A stretch of DNA of 64,000 nt from Cucumibacter marinus DSM 18995 (GTDB lineage Bacteria > Pseudomonadota > Alphaproteobacteria > Rhizobiales > Devosiaceae): positions 372,001 through 436,000 of the forward strand of contig NZ_AUCR01000001.1 in NCBI RefSeq assembly GCF_000429865.1, written 5' to 3'. The position numbers were made by a program, and so were the translations under genes. The notes beneath the pieces were generated by a model. That model had not been told where the DNA came from. It made no database searches and saw only the letters and a list, made by a program, of their open reading frames with translations. Positions 53,138 to 63,410 of this stretch are shown in pieces. Position 1 is the first letter of the stretch; every line of letters starts with the position of its first letter.

Positions 53138-54253
53138 TCAATCGGCGTCAAACACAAGCACGTGGGCCGGATCGAGCGAAAGATAGACGTCACGACCGGG
53201 CACGAATTCGGGATGTGCCTGCCTCCGAAGCCGGATCGGATGCTCGACACCGGCGACCAACACCTCGTAATTGCCCACACCCAGCGCGTCCCGGCGCGAA
53301 ACGATGCGTCCCGCCGCGCCATCGCCGCCAAGGCTGAGGTGAACCGCCCCGACGGGCCGGATGCCGATGATCACGCGTTGACCGTCCTGCCGACCCGAAA
53401 CCGGCACCGGACCGATCGGGGTGAGTGCGACATTATTGCGCACCTCCCCCTCGACTTCACTGAGATGCGACAGAAACCGGGCAGCATTGAGGTCAACAGG
53501 GTGATCATAGACATCGTTGGCGCGGTCGATCTGGATAATTCGCCCGGCGCGCAACAGAGCGATCCGGTCACCGAGCAGCATGGCCTCCTCGGGATCGTGG
53601 GTGACGATCAGCGAGGTGGCGCCGGTTTCGCGCAGCACGGCCAGAGTCTCGCTGCGCACAGCCTGACGCAACCGCGCATCAAGGCTCGAGAAGGGCTCAT
53701 CGAGCAGCAGAATGCCCGGACGGGGTGCCACGGCCCGGGCCAGCGCCAGACGCTGCTGCTGGCCGCCCGAGAGCTGCGCCGGGTAGTCGTTTTCACGGTC
53801 CGCGAGCCCGACGCGCTTGAGCGCCTGACGGGCCTGCTTGAGTGCCTCGCGGCGCCCAAGCTTCTTGAGCCCGAAGATTGCGTTTTCAAGCACGCTCATA
53901 TGCGGGAACAGCGCAAAATCCTGGAACATCAGCCCCACACCACGCTTATCCGGCTGGATTGTGGTGCGGGCGTCGGACACGCATTTTCGGTTGATCAGGA
54001 CGCGGCCACCGGTAATCGGTTGAATCCCGGCAGCGGCCCGCAAAATGGTCGACTTGCCCGATCCCGATTCGCCGAGCAGACACACGATTTCGCCCGGTGA
54101 CAGGGTGAAATCAACGCCATTGAGGACGTCGCGCTCGCCGATGCGGCAATGAACATCGTCGAATTCGAGGGCAGCGGCGAAACTGACGCCGACCGTCCCG
54201 CGCGGCCCCCAATCGGCCTGCACCTCGGCTTTCGACTTGTCTGAATCACTCAC
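53138..54253 (-). CDS. Orphan ABC-transporter ATPase, FbpC/PotA-like
   Basis: A 371-residue ATPase of the class serving periplasmic-binding importers (iron, polyamine, sulfate). Walker A is LLGESGSGKST, signature LSGGQQQRLALARA, Walker B ILLLDEPFSSLD, then a C-terminal TOBE-like regulatory region (about 285-370). No permease or binding protein lies near, so it is an orphan here. Its start overlaps the scpB stop by 4 nt, so it is translated with the condensin adaptor genes. Usual N-terminus begins near residue 27 (AALEFDDVHCRIG), so a later start is possible. Confidence 0.88.
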   Translation of the reverse strand: MSDSDKSKAEVQADWGPRGTVGVSFAAALEFDDVHCRIGERDVLNGVDFTLSPGEIVCLLGESGSGKSTILRAAAGIQPITGGRVLINRKCVSDARTTIQPDKRGVGLMFQDFALFPHMSVLENAIFGLKKLGRREALKQARQALKRVGLADRENDYPAQLSGGQQQRLALARAVAPRPGILLLDEPFSSLDARLRQAVRSETLAVLRETGATSLIVTHDPEEAMLLGDRIALLRAGRIIQIDRANDVYDHPVDLNAARFLSHLSEVEGEVRNNVALTPIGPVPVSGRQDGQRVIIGIRPVGAVHLSLGGDGAAGRIVSRRDALGVGNYEVLVAGVEHPIRLRRQAHPEFVPGRDVYLSLDPAHVLVFDAD

Positions 54254-55002
54254 GACTCTTCTCCAGAGCCGTCTGAAAAACCTGCATCGCCCAACAGGTC
54301 GGGATCGCCTTCGTCGTCGGGATCAAGCGGGTCTTCGTCCTCACGCGGGCCGGTATCGGGAACCGGAACGGAGAAATCAGGCGGGAGCGTGCTCGAAAGC
54401 AGCCCCGCGCCCTTCAGTTCCGCCAGGCCGGGGAGATCGTTGATGTTCTCCAGCCCGAAATGATCGAGGAATTCCTCGGTTGTGCCATAGGTCACCGGGC
54501 GCCCGGGCGTGCGGCGGCGCCCGCGCATGCGCACCCAATTGGCTTCCATGAGCACGTCCAGAACGCCCTTGGAGGTGGCAACACCCCTCACCTCTTCGAT
54601 TTCGGCCCGGGTCACCGGCTGGTGATAGGCGATGATCGACAGGGTTTCGAGCGCGGCGCGCGACAATGGCCGCTCCTCGACTTCGTCGCGGCGCAGCAGA
54701 TAGCTGAGATCAGCAGCCGTGCGGAAGGCCCATTTGCCGTCGCGTGTCACGAGGTTGACCCCGGCAGTGGCATATTTGGCAGTGAGCGCCTCGATAAGTG
54801 CCGGAATATCCGGTTCCTCGCCGAGATGGCGGCGCAGATCGGCCTCGCTGAGCGGTTCGTCGCTGGCGAACAGCAGCGCCTCGACCACACGCAGATTGCG
54901 GGTCGTCACCTGCCCGCCTGCGTCCTGCGCTTCATCGCGATCCGGTCCGTCGCTATCGCCAAGGTGTTGTGTAGCTGTGTCGTCCGACACGCGGTTCCTC
55001 AC
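54250..55002 (-). CDS. scpB: Segregation and condensation protein B
   Basis: Kleisin-associated subunit of the SMC-ScpAB condensin. The 250-residue protein has the two winged-helix domains (about 30-190; VVEALLFASDEPLSEADLR, LETLSIIAYHQPVTRAEIEE) and an acidic tail. It starts with GTG at 55002 and overlaps the scpA stop by 4 nt (GTGA). Confidence 0.95.
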   Translation of the reverse strand: MRNRVSDDTATQHLGDSDGPDRDEAQDAGGQVTTRNLRVVEALLFASDEPLSEADLRRHLGEEPDIPALIEALTAKYATAGVNLVTRDGKWAFRTAADLSYLLRRDEVEERPLSRAALETLSIIAYHQPVTRAEIEEVRGVATSKGVLDVLMEANWVRMRGRRRTPGRPVTYGTTEEFLDHFGLENINDLPGLAELKGAGLLSSTLPPDFSVPVPDTGPREDEDPLDPDDEGDPDLLGDAGFSDGSGEES

Positions 55003-55826
55003 TCGCTCTCGGGTGGCGGCCCGCCGCGCCGTTTGCGCAGCATGAGCGGGCCGAATGCGTGGCCCTGACGTAGCTCGACTTCGCCCCTTCGCACAAGCTC
55101 AAGACTGGCCGAGAAGCTGGACGCAATGATCGTGGCACGCTCTTCAGTCGTGGCCAGATAGTCGGCTAGGTATTCGTGGATCGGCGCCCAGTCGTGCCCG
55201 GCGCCCAGCAGGCGCGTCAGGATCTCTTCGGCATCGTGCAGCGACCAGACCACCCGCCGGACCGGCACATAGTCATGGGGAACGTTGCGCTCGCGCTGGA
55301 TGGCGTAGGCCTTGAGCAACTCGAAATAGCTGGCCTCCCAGCGCCGTTCGCGGTGCAGCGCGATGGGCTCGGGCATGCCGCGGGCGAAGAAATCGCGGCC
55401 CAGCCGGTCGCGGTTCATCAGCCGCCGGGCCGCGTCGCGCATCGCCTCGAGCCGCTGCAGGCGGAACTGGAGTTGGGCGGCCATCTCCTCGCCGCTCAGC
55501 TCCTGCTCGTCATCGGTATGCGGCACCATCAGCCGGCTCTTGAGATAGGCCAGCCATGCCGCCATCACCAGATAGTCGGCGGCAATCTCTATGCGGCTTT
55601 CGCGAATCTTTTCGATGAAAGCGAGGTATTGCTCGGCAAGCGCCAGCACGGAAATGCTGGCGAGGTCGACCTTTTGCTTGCGGGCAAGGTCGAGGAGCAG
55701 GTCAAGCGGGCCCTCATAGCCGTCGACATCGACATACATGACCTGGCCCGGCGGAGTTTTGTTCTCCTCCACGTTCCAGAAATCGTCCTGGGGCCGGTTC
55801 TGCGGGCTTTGAGGATCTTGCTGCAT
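54999..55826 (-). CDS. scpA: Segregation and condensation protein A (kleisin)
   Basis: The kleisin that bridges SMC heads with ScpB. The 275-residue protein shows YEGPLDLLLDLARKQKVDLA at the start of the family domain and the C-terminal winged helix. It overlaps scpB by 4 nt. In other Rhizobiales nagZ, as I recall, lies just before it; here only 155 bp separate it from the SPOR-protein gene. Confidence 0.96.
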   Translation of the reverse strand: MQQDPQSPQNRPQDDFWNVEENKTPPGQVMYVDVDGYEGPLDLLLDLARKQKVDLASISVLALAEQYLAFIEKIRESRIEIAADYLVMAAWLAYLKSRLMVPHTDDEQELSGEEMAAQLQFRLQRLEAMRDAARRLMNRDRLGRDFFARGMPEPIALHRERRWEASYFELLKAYAIQRERNVPHDYVPVRRVVWSLHDAEEILTRLLGAGHDWAPIHEYLADYLATTEERATIIASSFSASLELVRRGEVELRQGHAFGPLMLRKRRGGPPPESE

Positions 55827-55938
55827 CTTGGCAAATCATGACGGCTTTTTGCCGGGGCGTCATCATCAACCGCCCTGCGGGCGGGCAATTGGCCGCACAA
55901 ACCGGTGAAAAACGGGGGGCAAATGCCCCAAAGGCGAA

Positions 55939-55956
55939 CGGCGCCCGAAGGCGCCG
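55939..55956 (-). terminator. Hairpin after the SPOR-domain gene
   Basis: On the minus strand, CGGCGCC-TTCG-GGCGCCG, a 7-bp stem with the stable TTCG tetraloop, then TTCGCCTTT. It lies about 26 bp downstream of the SPOR gene and can end that transcript, which would give scpA its own promoter. Confidence 0.6.
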
Positions 55957-55981
55957 CTCGAAACCCTTGTTGAAGCGCCCG

Positions 55982-58978
55982 TTACTGCTCGGTGACGAAG
56001 CAGTCGCCGCCCGCCGACTTGATCGAGTTACACAAGGCGCTCGCCTGGGACTGGTTGGCCGTCGGCACCTTGACCCGGAAGAAGGTTCCGCGCTCGGGCA
56101 GGTCCACCCGCTGAATGGCCAGGCTGACGCCCGAAAGCTGGCTGGAGAAGCGCCGGCTCAGCGAACCCGCGGATTCCCGTGCCGCCGCTTCGCTACGCTG
56201 GGAAGACAGCTGCACGAAATAAGGCGCTGTATCGGGGGATACGCGTGTCAGGGTGGGGCTCGGCGTCGGTGCCGGCTGGCTTGTCGTGCTGCCACCATCC
56301 AGAGAAACCGGCGCGCTGTTGGAAGCTGTCGAAGCCGAGCTGCCGGAAGACGCGCTCGAAGATGAAGAGGAACTCGGGGGCCGGATGATTGTCGGCGTGG
56401 GCCGCGAAGACCCACTCGAGCTCGAGGTGTTGCTGCTGGTGCTCGTGTTCACTGCAGCCTGGCGCGACGCCAGCGACAGCTCCGGACGTTCCAGACCAGA
56501 GGGCCGCGGCAAGGGCACAGGCGCGTTCGGGTCATCACTGGCAGCGGTATCGGTGCCTTCATCCGAGGTTGCATCGATGGCACGGGCCGCCGAGCTGGTA
56601 TCACTGTCCTCGCCGGACAGCCCGGTCAGGTCAGGCACTTCGCCATCGCCGTTGAGGGCCTGGAGGACTGCACCGATGGAATCAGCATCGCCGTCTTCCT
56701 CACTGGTGGCGCCAGGAACATCGGGCACATTGGGCCGCACCGCAGGCAGCGGCTCGACACCCGCAGCGGACTCATCCGAGGCGACAATGGTCCCATCGGC
56801 CCGCACAGTCACGGTCTTGACCTTGCGGTTGGCGAGACCGCCACTCGACGTACTCGAAGGCGAAATCACGCGTGACACATCATTGCCTGAGGCACCGCCA
56901 GTTTCATCACGGGAGACGATCTGCTCGTCGCCCGCATTATCCGGGGTGTCACCTGCCAGCTGGTCGAACACGATGGAGTTGTCATCCGGCGTGTCTTCGG
57001 TTGGCGGGTCTTCCTTGATCGCGGTGTTCTGTGCCGTGATGATCGGGGCCTCACCCTCATCACCACTCATGCCGAAATACCAATAGGCACCGCCACCCAG
57101 TAGAGCGACGATGAAAAGGCCGGCTGCCGCGGGAACAATGAAACGTCCTACGCCGCCAGACCGACTGTCCTTGACCTTGCGCGGCTTGGCGCGCGGCCCT
57201 TCGCCGATGCCCTTGCCTGAGCCATCGTCGCGGGCCGAGCTGGCAATCGAAGCGAAAATTGCAGCCTCAGCGGCCTGGCTTTCCGCGTCAAGACCGCCAT
57301 CACTGGAAGAGCGGGATGCAGATGGCGCTGAGCCTTGCGGCTTGCCGCCAACGCCACCCAGTTCACGCAACGGGGCCACGGAAGCCCGTGAGGCCTCAGG
57401 TGCCGGGCGCGGTTCGCGGGGAGCGTCAGGCGAAGGCGTGCCATTATCACTATTGAAATCAACGGCTGTCGTTTCCGCGATCAACCGCTCGATTTCCGAA
57501 AGCGGATCGGATGAAGATGCCGGGGATGTCGCGGGATCATCGATACTGCCACGCAGGCCCGGTGCCTGGTCGAAACGGTCCTGATCGGCCTGCCCGGCGG
57601 CCCAGTCGGGCTGCTTCGGCTCTTCGACCGGAGACCTGGGTGTTTCGACGCGCGGTTCGGGTCTTGGCTCCGGCCTGGGCTCCGGTTTTGCCTCAACGCG
57701 CGGCTCAGGTTTTGGAACGGGTGCAGCGGCGGCCGGTCGAGCCTGGTTCGGTTCGCGCGGCGCGTGTGTCACGGGCGCAGGCGCTTCCGGCTCTGCCTCG
57801 GGCTCAGATTCGGCAATCAGGTTGGCGATCGGATCGTCGCCAAGAGCCATCACTGCCGGAATGTCGTCCATCGGCACGGATTCGTCCGCATCGTCATCCT
57901 GCGTGGCATCGTCCTGAGACGAAATGCTGGGCTGCGGCGATGCATCAGCATGCGGCTCCGGCCTGGTGTCATCAGCCTTGCCGCCGAGCGACGGTTCGAC
58001 CCGGTCGACGGTATCACGCTTGAAGGGGTTCGGCGGCGGTGCATAGGCCGATCCGCCCAGCGACACCGACGGCGCCGGCTTTTCCGGCCGCTCAGCTTCG
58101 AGCCTTGGCTCCTGGCGCTGTTCAGGGGCGTCACCATCGCCATCATCGCCGTGAGCACCGGTACCTTCGCCCTGATCAAGACCGAGATCAGCCAAGGTAA
58201 CGCGCGGTTCAGCCGCCGGCTTTTTCGGCACTTCTCGTGTGCGGAACGGGGAAATCCCCTCGCCTGCGGGTGCTGCCGGCTGAGGCGGCGTGCTCACCGA
58301 AGGTGCCGGCGTGGCCGCCGGACGATCGAGCGTCGGCTCCTTGCGTTCGCTCTCACCAGCCTTGTCTGCGGACATGGAACCGCGGAACCCTACAGGCACC
58401 GTCTCCGGTTCGCTGTGCGAGGGCGTTTCCGGCGACACGCTAGGTGCGGCCGGCGGTTCCTGGTTCGCTCTTGGTTCCTGGCTCACCCTTGGCTCGGGCT
58501 GCGGCTCGGCTTTCGGCTCAGGGTCGAGACGCAGCGCGCTGAACGGTTCGGGTTCCGGCTTGTGCGCCGTCACTTGCGGATCGGGCTCCGGCACAGGCCT
58601 GGAACGCAACTCAGGTTCCGGCCGATCAGCGCTGTCTTTGGCGTCGTCATCACCGGCGCGATCGTCACCCGTTTGATCGTGGCCTGCGTGATCTTCGCCT
58701 GCAAGGTCCAGGAACGGCTCGCGTTCGGCCACCGGCTCGTCACTGTCCGTGTCCTCGGGCTCAGGCTCCGGCTTACGCGCCGGCTCGGCGTTCTGGCCGA
58801 GGCGGTCGAACGGATTGGGCCTTTCGGGCTGCGCGGGCGCAGCGGATTCGGGCTCGGAACCAGCTTCGGGCGCAGTCTTCTTCTGCGCATCCGCCGCAAC
58901 CAACCGCGCGAGTTCCGCGATCAGGTCATCAGATTCCTCATCCTTATCCGAAGGATTGTTGGGGTTCGCTGTATTCAT
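55982..58978 (-). CDS. SPOR-domain membrane protein (998 aa)
   Basis: An envelope protein with a very long cytoplasmic N-terminus (1 to about 610), rich in Pro, Glu and Ala and probably disordered, one membrane helix (about 612-640, GRFIVPAAAGLFIVALLGGG), a Ser/Thr/Asp-rich periplasmic linker and a C-terminal SPOR domain (about the last 75 residues, PYFVQLSSQRSEAAARESAG to the end). SPOR domains bind denuded peptidoglycan at the division site. Follows argS by 91 bp on the same strand. Precise role unknown. Confidence 0.87.
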   Translation of the reverse strand: MNTANPNNPSDKDEESDDLIAELARLVAADAQKKTAPEAGSEPESAAPAQPERPNPFDRLGQNAEPARKPEPEPEDTDSDEPVAEREPFLDLAGEDHAGHDQTGDDRAGDDDAKDSADRPEPELRSRPVPEPDPQVTAHKPEPEPFSALRLDPEPKAEPQPEPRVSQEPRANQEPPAAPSVSPETPSHSEPETVPVGFRGSMSADKAGESERKEPTLDRPAATPAPSVSTPPQPAAPAGEGISPFRTREVPKKPAAEPRVTLADLGLDQGEGTGAHGDDGDGDAPEQRQEPRLEAERPEKPAPSVSLGGSAYAPPPNPFKRDTVDRVEPSLGGKADDTRPEPHADASPQPSISSQDDATQDDDADESVPMDDIPAVMALGDDPIANLIAESEPEAEPEAPAPVTHAPREPNQARPAAAAPVPKPEPRVEAKPEPRPEPRPEPRVETPRSPVEEPKQPDWAAGQADQDRFDQAPGLRGSIDDPATSPASSSDPLSEIERLIAETTAVDFNSDNGTPSPDAPREPRPAPEASRASVAPLRELGGVGGKPQGSAPSASRSSSDGGLDAESQAAEAAIFASIASSARDDGSGKGIGEGPRAKPRKVKDSRSGGVGRFIVPAAAGLFIVALLGGGAYWYFGMSGDEGEAPIITAQNTAIKEDPPTEDTPDDNSIVFDQLAGDTPDNAGDEQIVSRDETGGASGNDVSRVISPSSTSSGGLANRKVKTVTVRADGTIVASDESAAGVEPLPAVRPNVPDVPGATSEEDGDADSIGAVLQALNGDGEVPDLTGLSGEDSDTSSAARAIDATSDEGTDTAASDDPNAPVPLPRPSGLERPELSLASRQAAVNTSTSSNTSSSSGSSRPTPTIIRPPSSSSSSSASSGSSASTASNSAPVSLDGGSTTSQPAPTPSPTLTRVSPDTAPYFVQLSSQRSEAAARESAGSLSRRFSSQLSGVSLAIQRVDLPERGTFFRVKVPTANQSQASALCNSIKSAGGDCFVTEQ

Positions 58979-59069
58979 TCACCAGCGTCCTGTCTGGTAT
59001 CCCCTTGCAACAGGGATAATTTTTCTTCGCCGAGCATCTTGACACATCAGGCATAGCAATGTGCCTGAA

Positions 59070-60824
59070 TTATGAAAGCTCTTCAGGCGCAGTCACTCCC
59101 AGAATGGTCAACCCGGTTTTGAGCACCTGACGCACGGCGGCGACTAATGCGAGTCGGGCCAACGTTAGTGTCTGGTCATCGTCGTTAACAAACCGTAAGC
59201 GCGGGTTTTCTTTGCCTTTTGCCCAGAAGGTGTGGAACGCGGACGCCAGATCATAAAGATAGAAGGCGATCCGGTGCGGTTCATGCGCCCGCGCGGCCCC
59301 CTCAACCGTGCGCGGGAACTGCGCCAGCGCGTGAATGAGGGTCATGTCCTCTGGGCTGTCGAGTACCGACAGATCGGCGGCAGCAATGGCATCCGCGCTG
59401 GTGTCGAGTGCCGGCAGGTCCCGCTCGGCAGTGCGAAAGATCGAACAGGCACGGGCGTGGGCATACTGGACGTAAAAGACCGGGTTGTCCCGGGTCTGCG
59501 CCGTTACCGCATCGAAATCGAAGTCGAGCGGAGCGTCATTCCGCCGGAACAGCATGATGAAGCGCACGGCATCGGGCCCGACCTCGTCGACAACGTCGGA
59601 CAGGTTGACCATGGTGCCTGCCCGCTTGGACATCTTCACCGGTTCGCCGCCGCGGGTCAGATTGACGAGCTGGCAGATTCGCACGTCGATTTCCGCTTCA
59701 CCGCCCGAAACGGCTTTCAGTGCGGCCTTGAGGCGCTTGATATAGCCGGCGTGATCAGCACCGAGCACGATCACCTGCTGTGTGAAGCCGCGCAGATATT
59801 TGTTGCGGTGATAGGCGATGTCGGCGGCAAAATAGGTGTAACTGCCATCGGATTTGACCAGCGCCCGGTCGGTGTCGTCGCCAAAATCGGAAGCGCGGAA
59901 AAGCGTCTGATCGCGGTCTTCCCAATCCTCGGGCAGTTTGCCCTTGGGCGGCTCGAGTTTGCCGACATAGACAAGTCCCTGTTCCTTCAGCCAGGCGAGG
60001 GTCTTGGCGATATCGCCTTCGTCTCCGTGCAAGGTGCGCTCGGAGAAGAACACGTCGTGATGGATCGAGAGCCGCGCGAGATCGGAGCGAACCAGATCCA
60101 TCATCATATCGAGGGCGAAAGGCTTGACGATCGGCAGCCATTCCGATTCAGCTTTTTGCGCCAAGTCACTGCCGTATTTGGCTTTCAGCGCTTCGCCCAC
60201 CGGCTTCAGATAGTCTCCGGGGTAGAGGCCTTCCGGTATTGCGCCGATGTCTTCCCCCAACGCTTCGCGATAGCGCAGATAGGCCGAGCGAGCCAGCACA
60301 TCGACCTGCCCGCCGGCGTCGTTGATGTAGTATTCGCGCGTCACCTCAAAGCCGCTGAAGGCCATCAGCGAGGCCAAAGCATCTCCGTAGACCGCGCCGC
60401 GGGTGTGCCCCACATGCAGCGGGCCGGTGGGGTTGGCCGAGACATATTCGACATTGACCCCGATCCCCTCACCCGCCGTTGAGCGTCCGAAATCCGTGCC
60501 AAGCCGATTGGCGGCGGCCACAACCGTCTGGAACAGGGCGGGTGTCAGGCGGAAATTCAGAAAGCCCGGGCCGGCGACCTCACAGGCCTCGACGTCCCCG
60601 TCGTTTGCGAAGTGCTCGGCCAGCGTGCCGGCAATCTCGCGAGGATTGGTCTTGAGCGGCTTTCCCACAACCATTGCGGCATTGGTCGACAGGTCGCCAT
60701 GGCTTGGATCGCGAGGCGGCTCAACCGTAAACCGGGCGCGCAGATCGTCCATTTCGGACAAGGCCGGATAGGCCGCCAGAAGGGCTTGTGCCACGCGTTC
60801 GTGAAAGACGGCAAAGACGTCCAT
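59070..60824 (-). CDS. argS: Arginyl-tRNA synthetase
   Basis: Charges tRNA-Arg. The 584-residue class I enzyme has the HIGH-type motif [13 protein letters not shown], the KMSK-type [14 protein letters not shown] and the C-terminal anticodon-binding domain (DALRALV equivalents after residue 450). It lies between dgt (39 bp upstream) and the SPOR gene. Confidence 0.97.
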   Translation of the reverse strand: MDVFAVFHERVAQALLAAYPALSEMDDLRARFTVEPPRDPSHGDLSTNAAMVVGKPLKTNPREIAGTLAEHFANDGDVEACEVAGPGFLNFRLTPALFQTVVAAANRLGTDFGRSTAGEGIGVNVEYVSANPTGPLHVGHTRGAVYGDALASLMAFSGFEVTREYYINDAGGQVDVLARSAYLRYREALGEDIGAIPEGLYPGDYLKPVGEALKAKYGSDLAQKAESEWLPIVKPFALDMMMDLVRSDLARLSIHHDVFFSERTLHGDEGDIAKTLAWLKEQGLVYVGKLEPPKGKLPEDWEDRDQTLFRASDFGDDTDRALVKSDGSYTYFAADIAYHRNKYLRGFTQQVIVLGADHAGYIKRLKAALKAVSGGEAEIDVRICQLVNLTRGGEPVKMSKRAGTMVNLSDVVDEVGPDAVRFIMLFRRNDAPLDFDFDAVTAQTRDNPVFYVQYAHARACSIFRTAERDLPALDTSADAIAAADLSVLDSPEDMTLIHALAQFPRTVEGAARAHEPHRIAFYLYDLASAFHTFWAKGKENPRLRFVNDDDQTLTLARLALVAAVRQVLKTGLTILGVTAPEELS

Positions 60825-60863
60825 AACTCAACTGCCTGAATGGTTGGGGGGACCGGCTGCGGG

Positions 60864-62060
60864 TTAGCCGAAATCCGGGCGCAGGTCAAACAATCGGGTG
60901 TATTCCGACAGGGCGAACGGATCGGTCATGCCGGCCACGAAATCGCTGATGACGCGAAGCCGCGTGGTACCCGACGTCCGCTCGAACGCTTCTCCCCACC
61001 GCCCGGGCATGGGATCGCCGCCGGCATAGGAGCGGAAAAGCCGTTCAACGATTTCTTCTGCGACCCGTACATGGCGCATGACATCGTCATGGCGATAGAC
61101 GCGGGCGAACAGGAAGGATTTGAGCTGCTTTTCGCGCTCGGCCATTTCGATATCGAAGCCGATGAGCGTCCGCCCGGCATGGCGGGCCTCGTCCGCCGTC
61201 GTGATCCCGGCATCGGCAATGCGCGCCGCCGAGGTGGCGATGACATTCTCGATGGTACGGGTGATGAGCCGGCGGATAACCTCATGGGCCTGCCGCTTGA
61301 CCGGGACATCCGGATAGCGCGCCCTTACCTCCTTCACGATCGGGCCGATCAAGGGGGCCTCGATCAGATCGTCGAGCGTCAGCAGGCCGGCGCGCAGCGC
61401 GTCGTCGACATCATGGGCGTTGTACGCCAGATCGTCGGCGATGGCAGCAGCCTGCGCCTCAAGGCTGGCATGGGTGTGCAGCATCAGATCAGCCGATGCG
61501 ATCTCGTCATGGATGCCGAATGGCAGCCCATGTTCCTTGTAGCGCCCCACGGGATTGCCGGCGGGGTCGGTCATCGGGCCATTGTGCTTGAGAATGCCCT
61601 CGATCACTTCCCAGGTGAGGTTCAGGCCATCATGTTCGGCATAGCGGTTCTCGATCCGCGTGACGACACGGATGGCCTGCATGTTGTGATCGAACCCGTC
61701 GGCACCCTCCATGCAGCGGTGCAGCGCGCGCTCCCCGGCATGGCCAAAGGGGGTGTGGCCAAGATCATGGGTCAGCGCAACGGCCTCGGCGAGGTCTTCA
61801 TTGAGCCCAAGCGAGCGGGAAATCGCCCGTGCGATCTGGGAAACTTCGAGCGTGTGGGTCAGCCGGGTGCGGAAATGCGTGCCTTCATGAGCCAGAAACA
61901 CCTGGGTCTTATGCTGGAGGCGGCGAAAGGCGGTGGAGTGGATCACCCGGTCGCGGTCGCGCTGGAATTCGGAACGCGTTGGACTGTCGTCCGTCTTGTG
62001 AAGGCGGCCGCGCGTTCTGGCCGGGTCAGAGGCCAGCGAAACAGAGGGCTCAGCAATCAT
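60864..62060 (-). CDS. dgt: dGTPase-like triphosphohydrolase
   Basis: Hydrolyses dGTP or related dNTPs to the nucleoside and triphosphate. The 398-residue protein holds the HD-domain metal motif RTRLTHTLEVSQIA, ALTHDLGHTPFGHAGE, and begins RSEFQRDRDRVIHSTAFRRL (20 residues from about 29), typical of the shorter Dgt subgroup. The ATG at 62060 fits the family; the open frame runs far upstream only because it is antisense to erpA. The ribosome-binding site is weak. Confidence 0.94.
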   Translation of the reverse strand: MIAEPSVSLASDPARTRGRLHKTDDSPTRSEFQRDRDRVIHSTAFRRLQHKTQVFLAHEGTHFRTRLTHTLEVSQIARAISRSLGLNEDLAEAVALTHDLGHTPFGHAGERALHRCMEGADGFDHNMQAIRVVTRIENRYAEHDGLNLTWEVIEGILKHNGPMTDPAGNPVGRYKEHGLPFGIHDEIASADLMLHTHASLEAQAAAIADDLAYNAHDVDDALRAGLLTLDDLIEAPLIGPIVKEVRARYPDVPVKRQAHEVIRRLITRTIENVIATSAARIADAGITTADEARHAGRTLIGFDIEMAEREKQLKSFLFARVYRHDDVMRHVRVAEEIVERLFRSYAGGDPMPGRWGEAFERTSGTTRLRVISDFVAGMTDPFALSEYTRLFDLRPDFG

Positions 62061-62190
62061 GAGAAAATCACGCCTTGGTGCGCCCCCCTTTTCAAAGCAT
62101 CGGCCACGTCCTATCTCTAGTCGTGTTCGATGTCGCCGATATTCTAGCGGCGCACGTGTTGAGTGACACGTCAGGACAAGGAATTGCAAG

Positions 62191-62541
62191 ATGGCCGATA
62201 CCGCAGCTCTCAAGAACGACGTTATTCTGACAGACAGCGCCGCTGCCCGGATCGCACAGATCCTGTCGGGCGAAGCCGAAGGCACTGTCCTGCGGATCGC
62301 TGTTTCAGGCGGTGGATGCTCCGGCTTCCAATACGAATACAATCTCGTCAAGGAAAGCCCGACAGACGACGACCTGGTGCTCGCCAAGGGCGATGCGACC
62401 GTGCTGATCGATTCGATGAGCCTTGAATTCATGCAGGGATCGGAAATCGATTTCGTCGACGACCTGATCGGACAGGCTTTCGAAATCCGCAATCCCAACG
62501 CGGTCGCCTCCTGCGGTTGCGGCACCAGCTTCTCGATCTGA
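62191..62541 (+). CDS. erpA: ErpA/IscA-type iron-sulfur carrier
   Basis: A 116-residue A-type carrier that delivers Fe-S clusters to target enzymes. The three cluster cysteines are Cys43 (GGGCSGFQYEY), Cys108 and Cys110 (SCGCGTSF). It is divergent from dgt across 130 bp and 83 bp ahead of xthA on the same strand. Whether it is called erpA or iscA cannot be decided from this window. Confidence 0.93.
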   Translation: MADTAALKNDVILTDSAAARIAQILSGEAEGTVLRIAVSGGGCSGFQYEYNLVKESPTDDDLVLAKGDATVLIDSMSLEFMQGSEIDFVDDLIGQAFEIRNPNAVASCGCGTSFSI

Positions 62542-62624
62542 GGATAGCTCGGCCTCCCCATCGGAAGACGGTTCCTGCCGGCGTTCCAACCGGTTAAGGT
62601 GCGCGCGTGACCGGAGGCCAGCCC

Positions 62625-63404
62625 ATGAAGATCGCAACCTGGAACATCAATGGCATCAAGGCCCGGCTCGAAGTGGTCAAGCATTGGCTCGAGACTGCCC
62701 AGCCGGACATTGTTTGCCTGCAGGAAATCAAGACGATCGACGAGAACTTCCCCGGCGAAGCGTTCGAGGAGATGGGTTACAACGTCGCTACCCACGGCCA
62801 GAAGAGCTTCAATGGCGTGGCGCTCCTCTCAAAGATCCCGTTCGACGAAGTCAATCGCGGCCTGCCGGGGGACGATGGCGACGAACAGGCGCGATTCATC
62901 GAGGCCGAATTTTCGACAGAGAACGGCGCCTTCCGCGTTGCCGGCATCTATTTGCCCAATGGCAATCCGGTCGACAGTGAGAAGTTCCCCTACAAGCTTG
63001 GCTGGATGGAGCGGCTGACGGCCTGGACACGCGAGCAGCTGGCGAACGAAGAGCCGCTTGTCATCATGGGCGACTACAATCTGATCCCGCAGGACATCGA
63101 CACCCACGATCCCAAGGCCTGGTGGGGCGACGCGTTGTATCATCCCGAGAGCCTGTCGCGCTTCCGCACCTTCGAGGCGCTGGGCATGACGGACGCCGTG
63201 CGGTCAACAACAGCAGAACCGGCTTATACGTTCTGGGATTTCCAGGCCGGTGCCTGGCGCAAGAACAATGGCATCCGGATCGATCATCTGATGCTTTCGC
63301 CGCAGGCTGCGGACCGGCTCAACGGCGTCAACATCCACCGCGATGTGCGTGGCTGGGACAAGCCTTCCGACCACGTGCCCGTGGTCGGCGATTTTGCATT
63401 CTAG
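62625..63404 (+). CDS. xthA: Exodeoxyribonuclease III
   Basis: AP endonuclease and 3'-5' exonuclease of base-excision repair. The 259-residue protein has the family motifs MKIATWNINGIKAR, LQEIKT (metal Glu), GIYLPNG, MGDYNLIP and SDHVPVV. The ATG at 62625 has GGAGG 7 nt upstream; an upstream in-frame GTG at 62607 is less likely. The stop is 6 bp from the convergent exoR-like gene. Confidence 0.96.
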   Translation: MKIATWNINGIKARLEVVKHWLETAQPDIVCLQEIKTIDENFPGEAFEEMGYNVATHGQKSFNGVALLSKIPFDEVNRGLPGDDGDEQARFIEAEFSTENGAFRVAGIYLPNGNPVDSEKFPYKLGWMERLTAWTREQLANEEPLVIMGDYNLIPQDIDTHDPKAWWGDALYHPESLSRFRTFEALGMTDAVRSTTAEPAYTFWDFQAGAWRKNNGIRIDHLMLSPQAADRLNGVNIHRDVRGWDKPSDHVPVVGDFAF

Positions 63405-63410
63405 GCTAAA

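Noticed and set aside
62061-62795. N-terminal extension of dgt by 245 codons
   Set aside because: The added part is antisense to erpA and does not match the dGTPase family, which begins near 62060.
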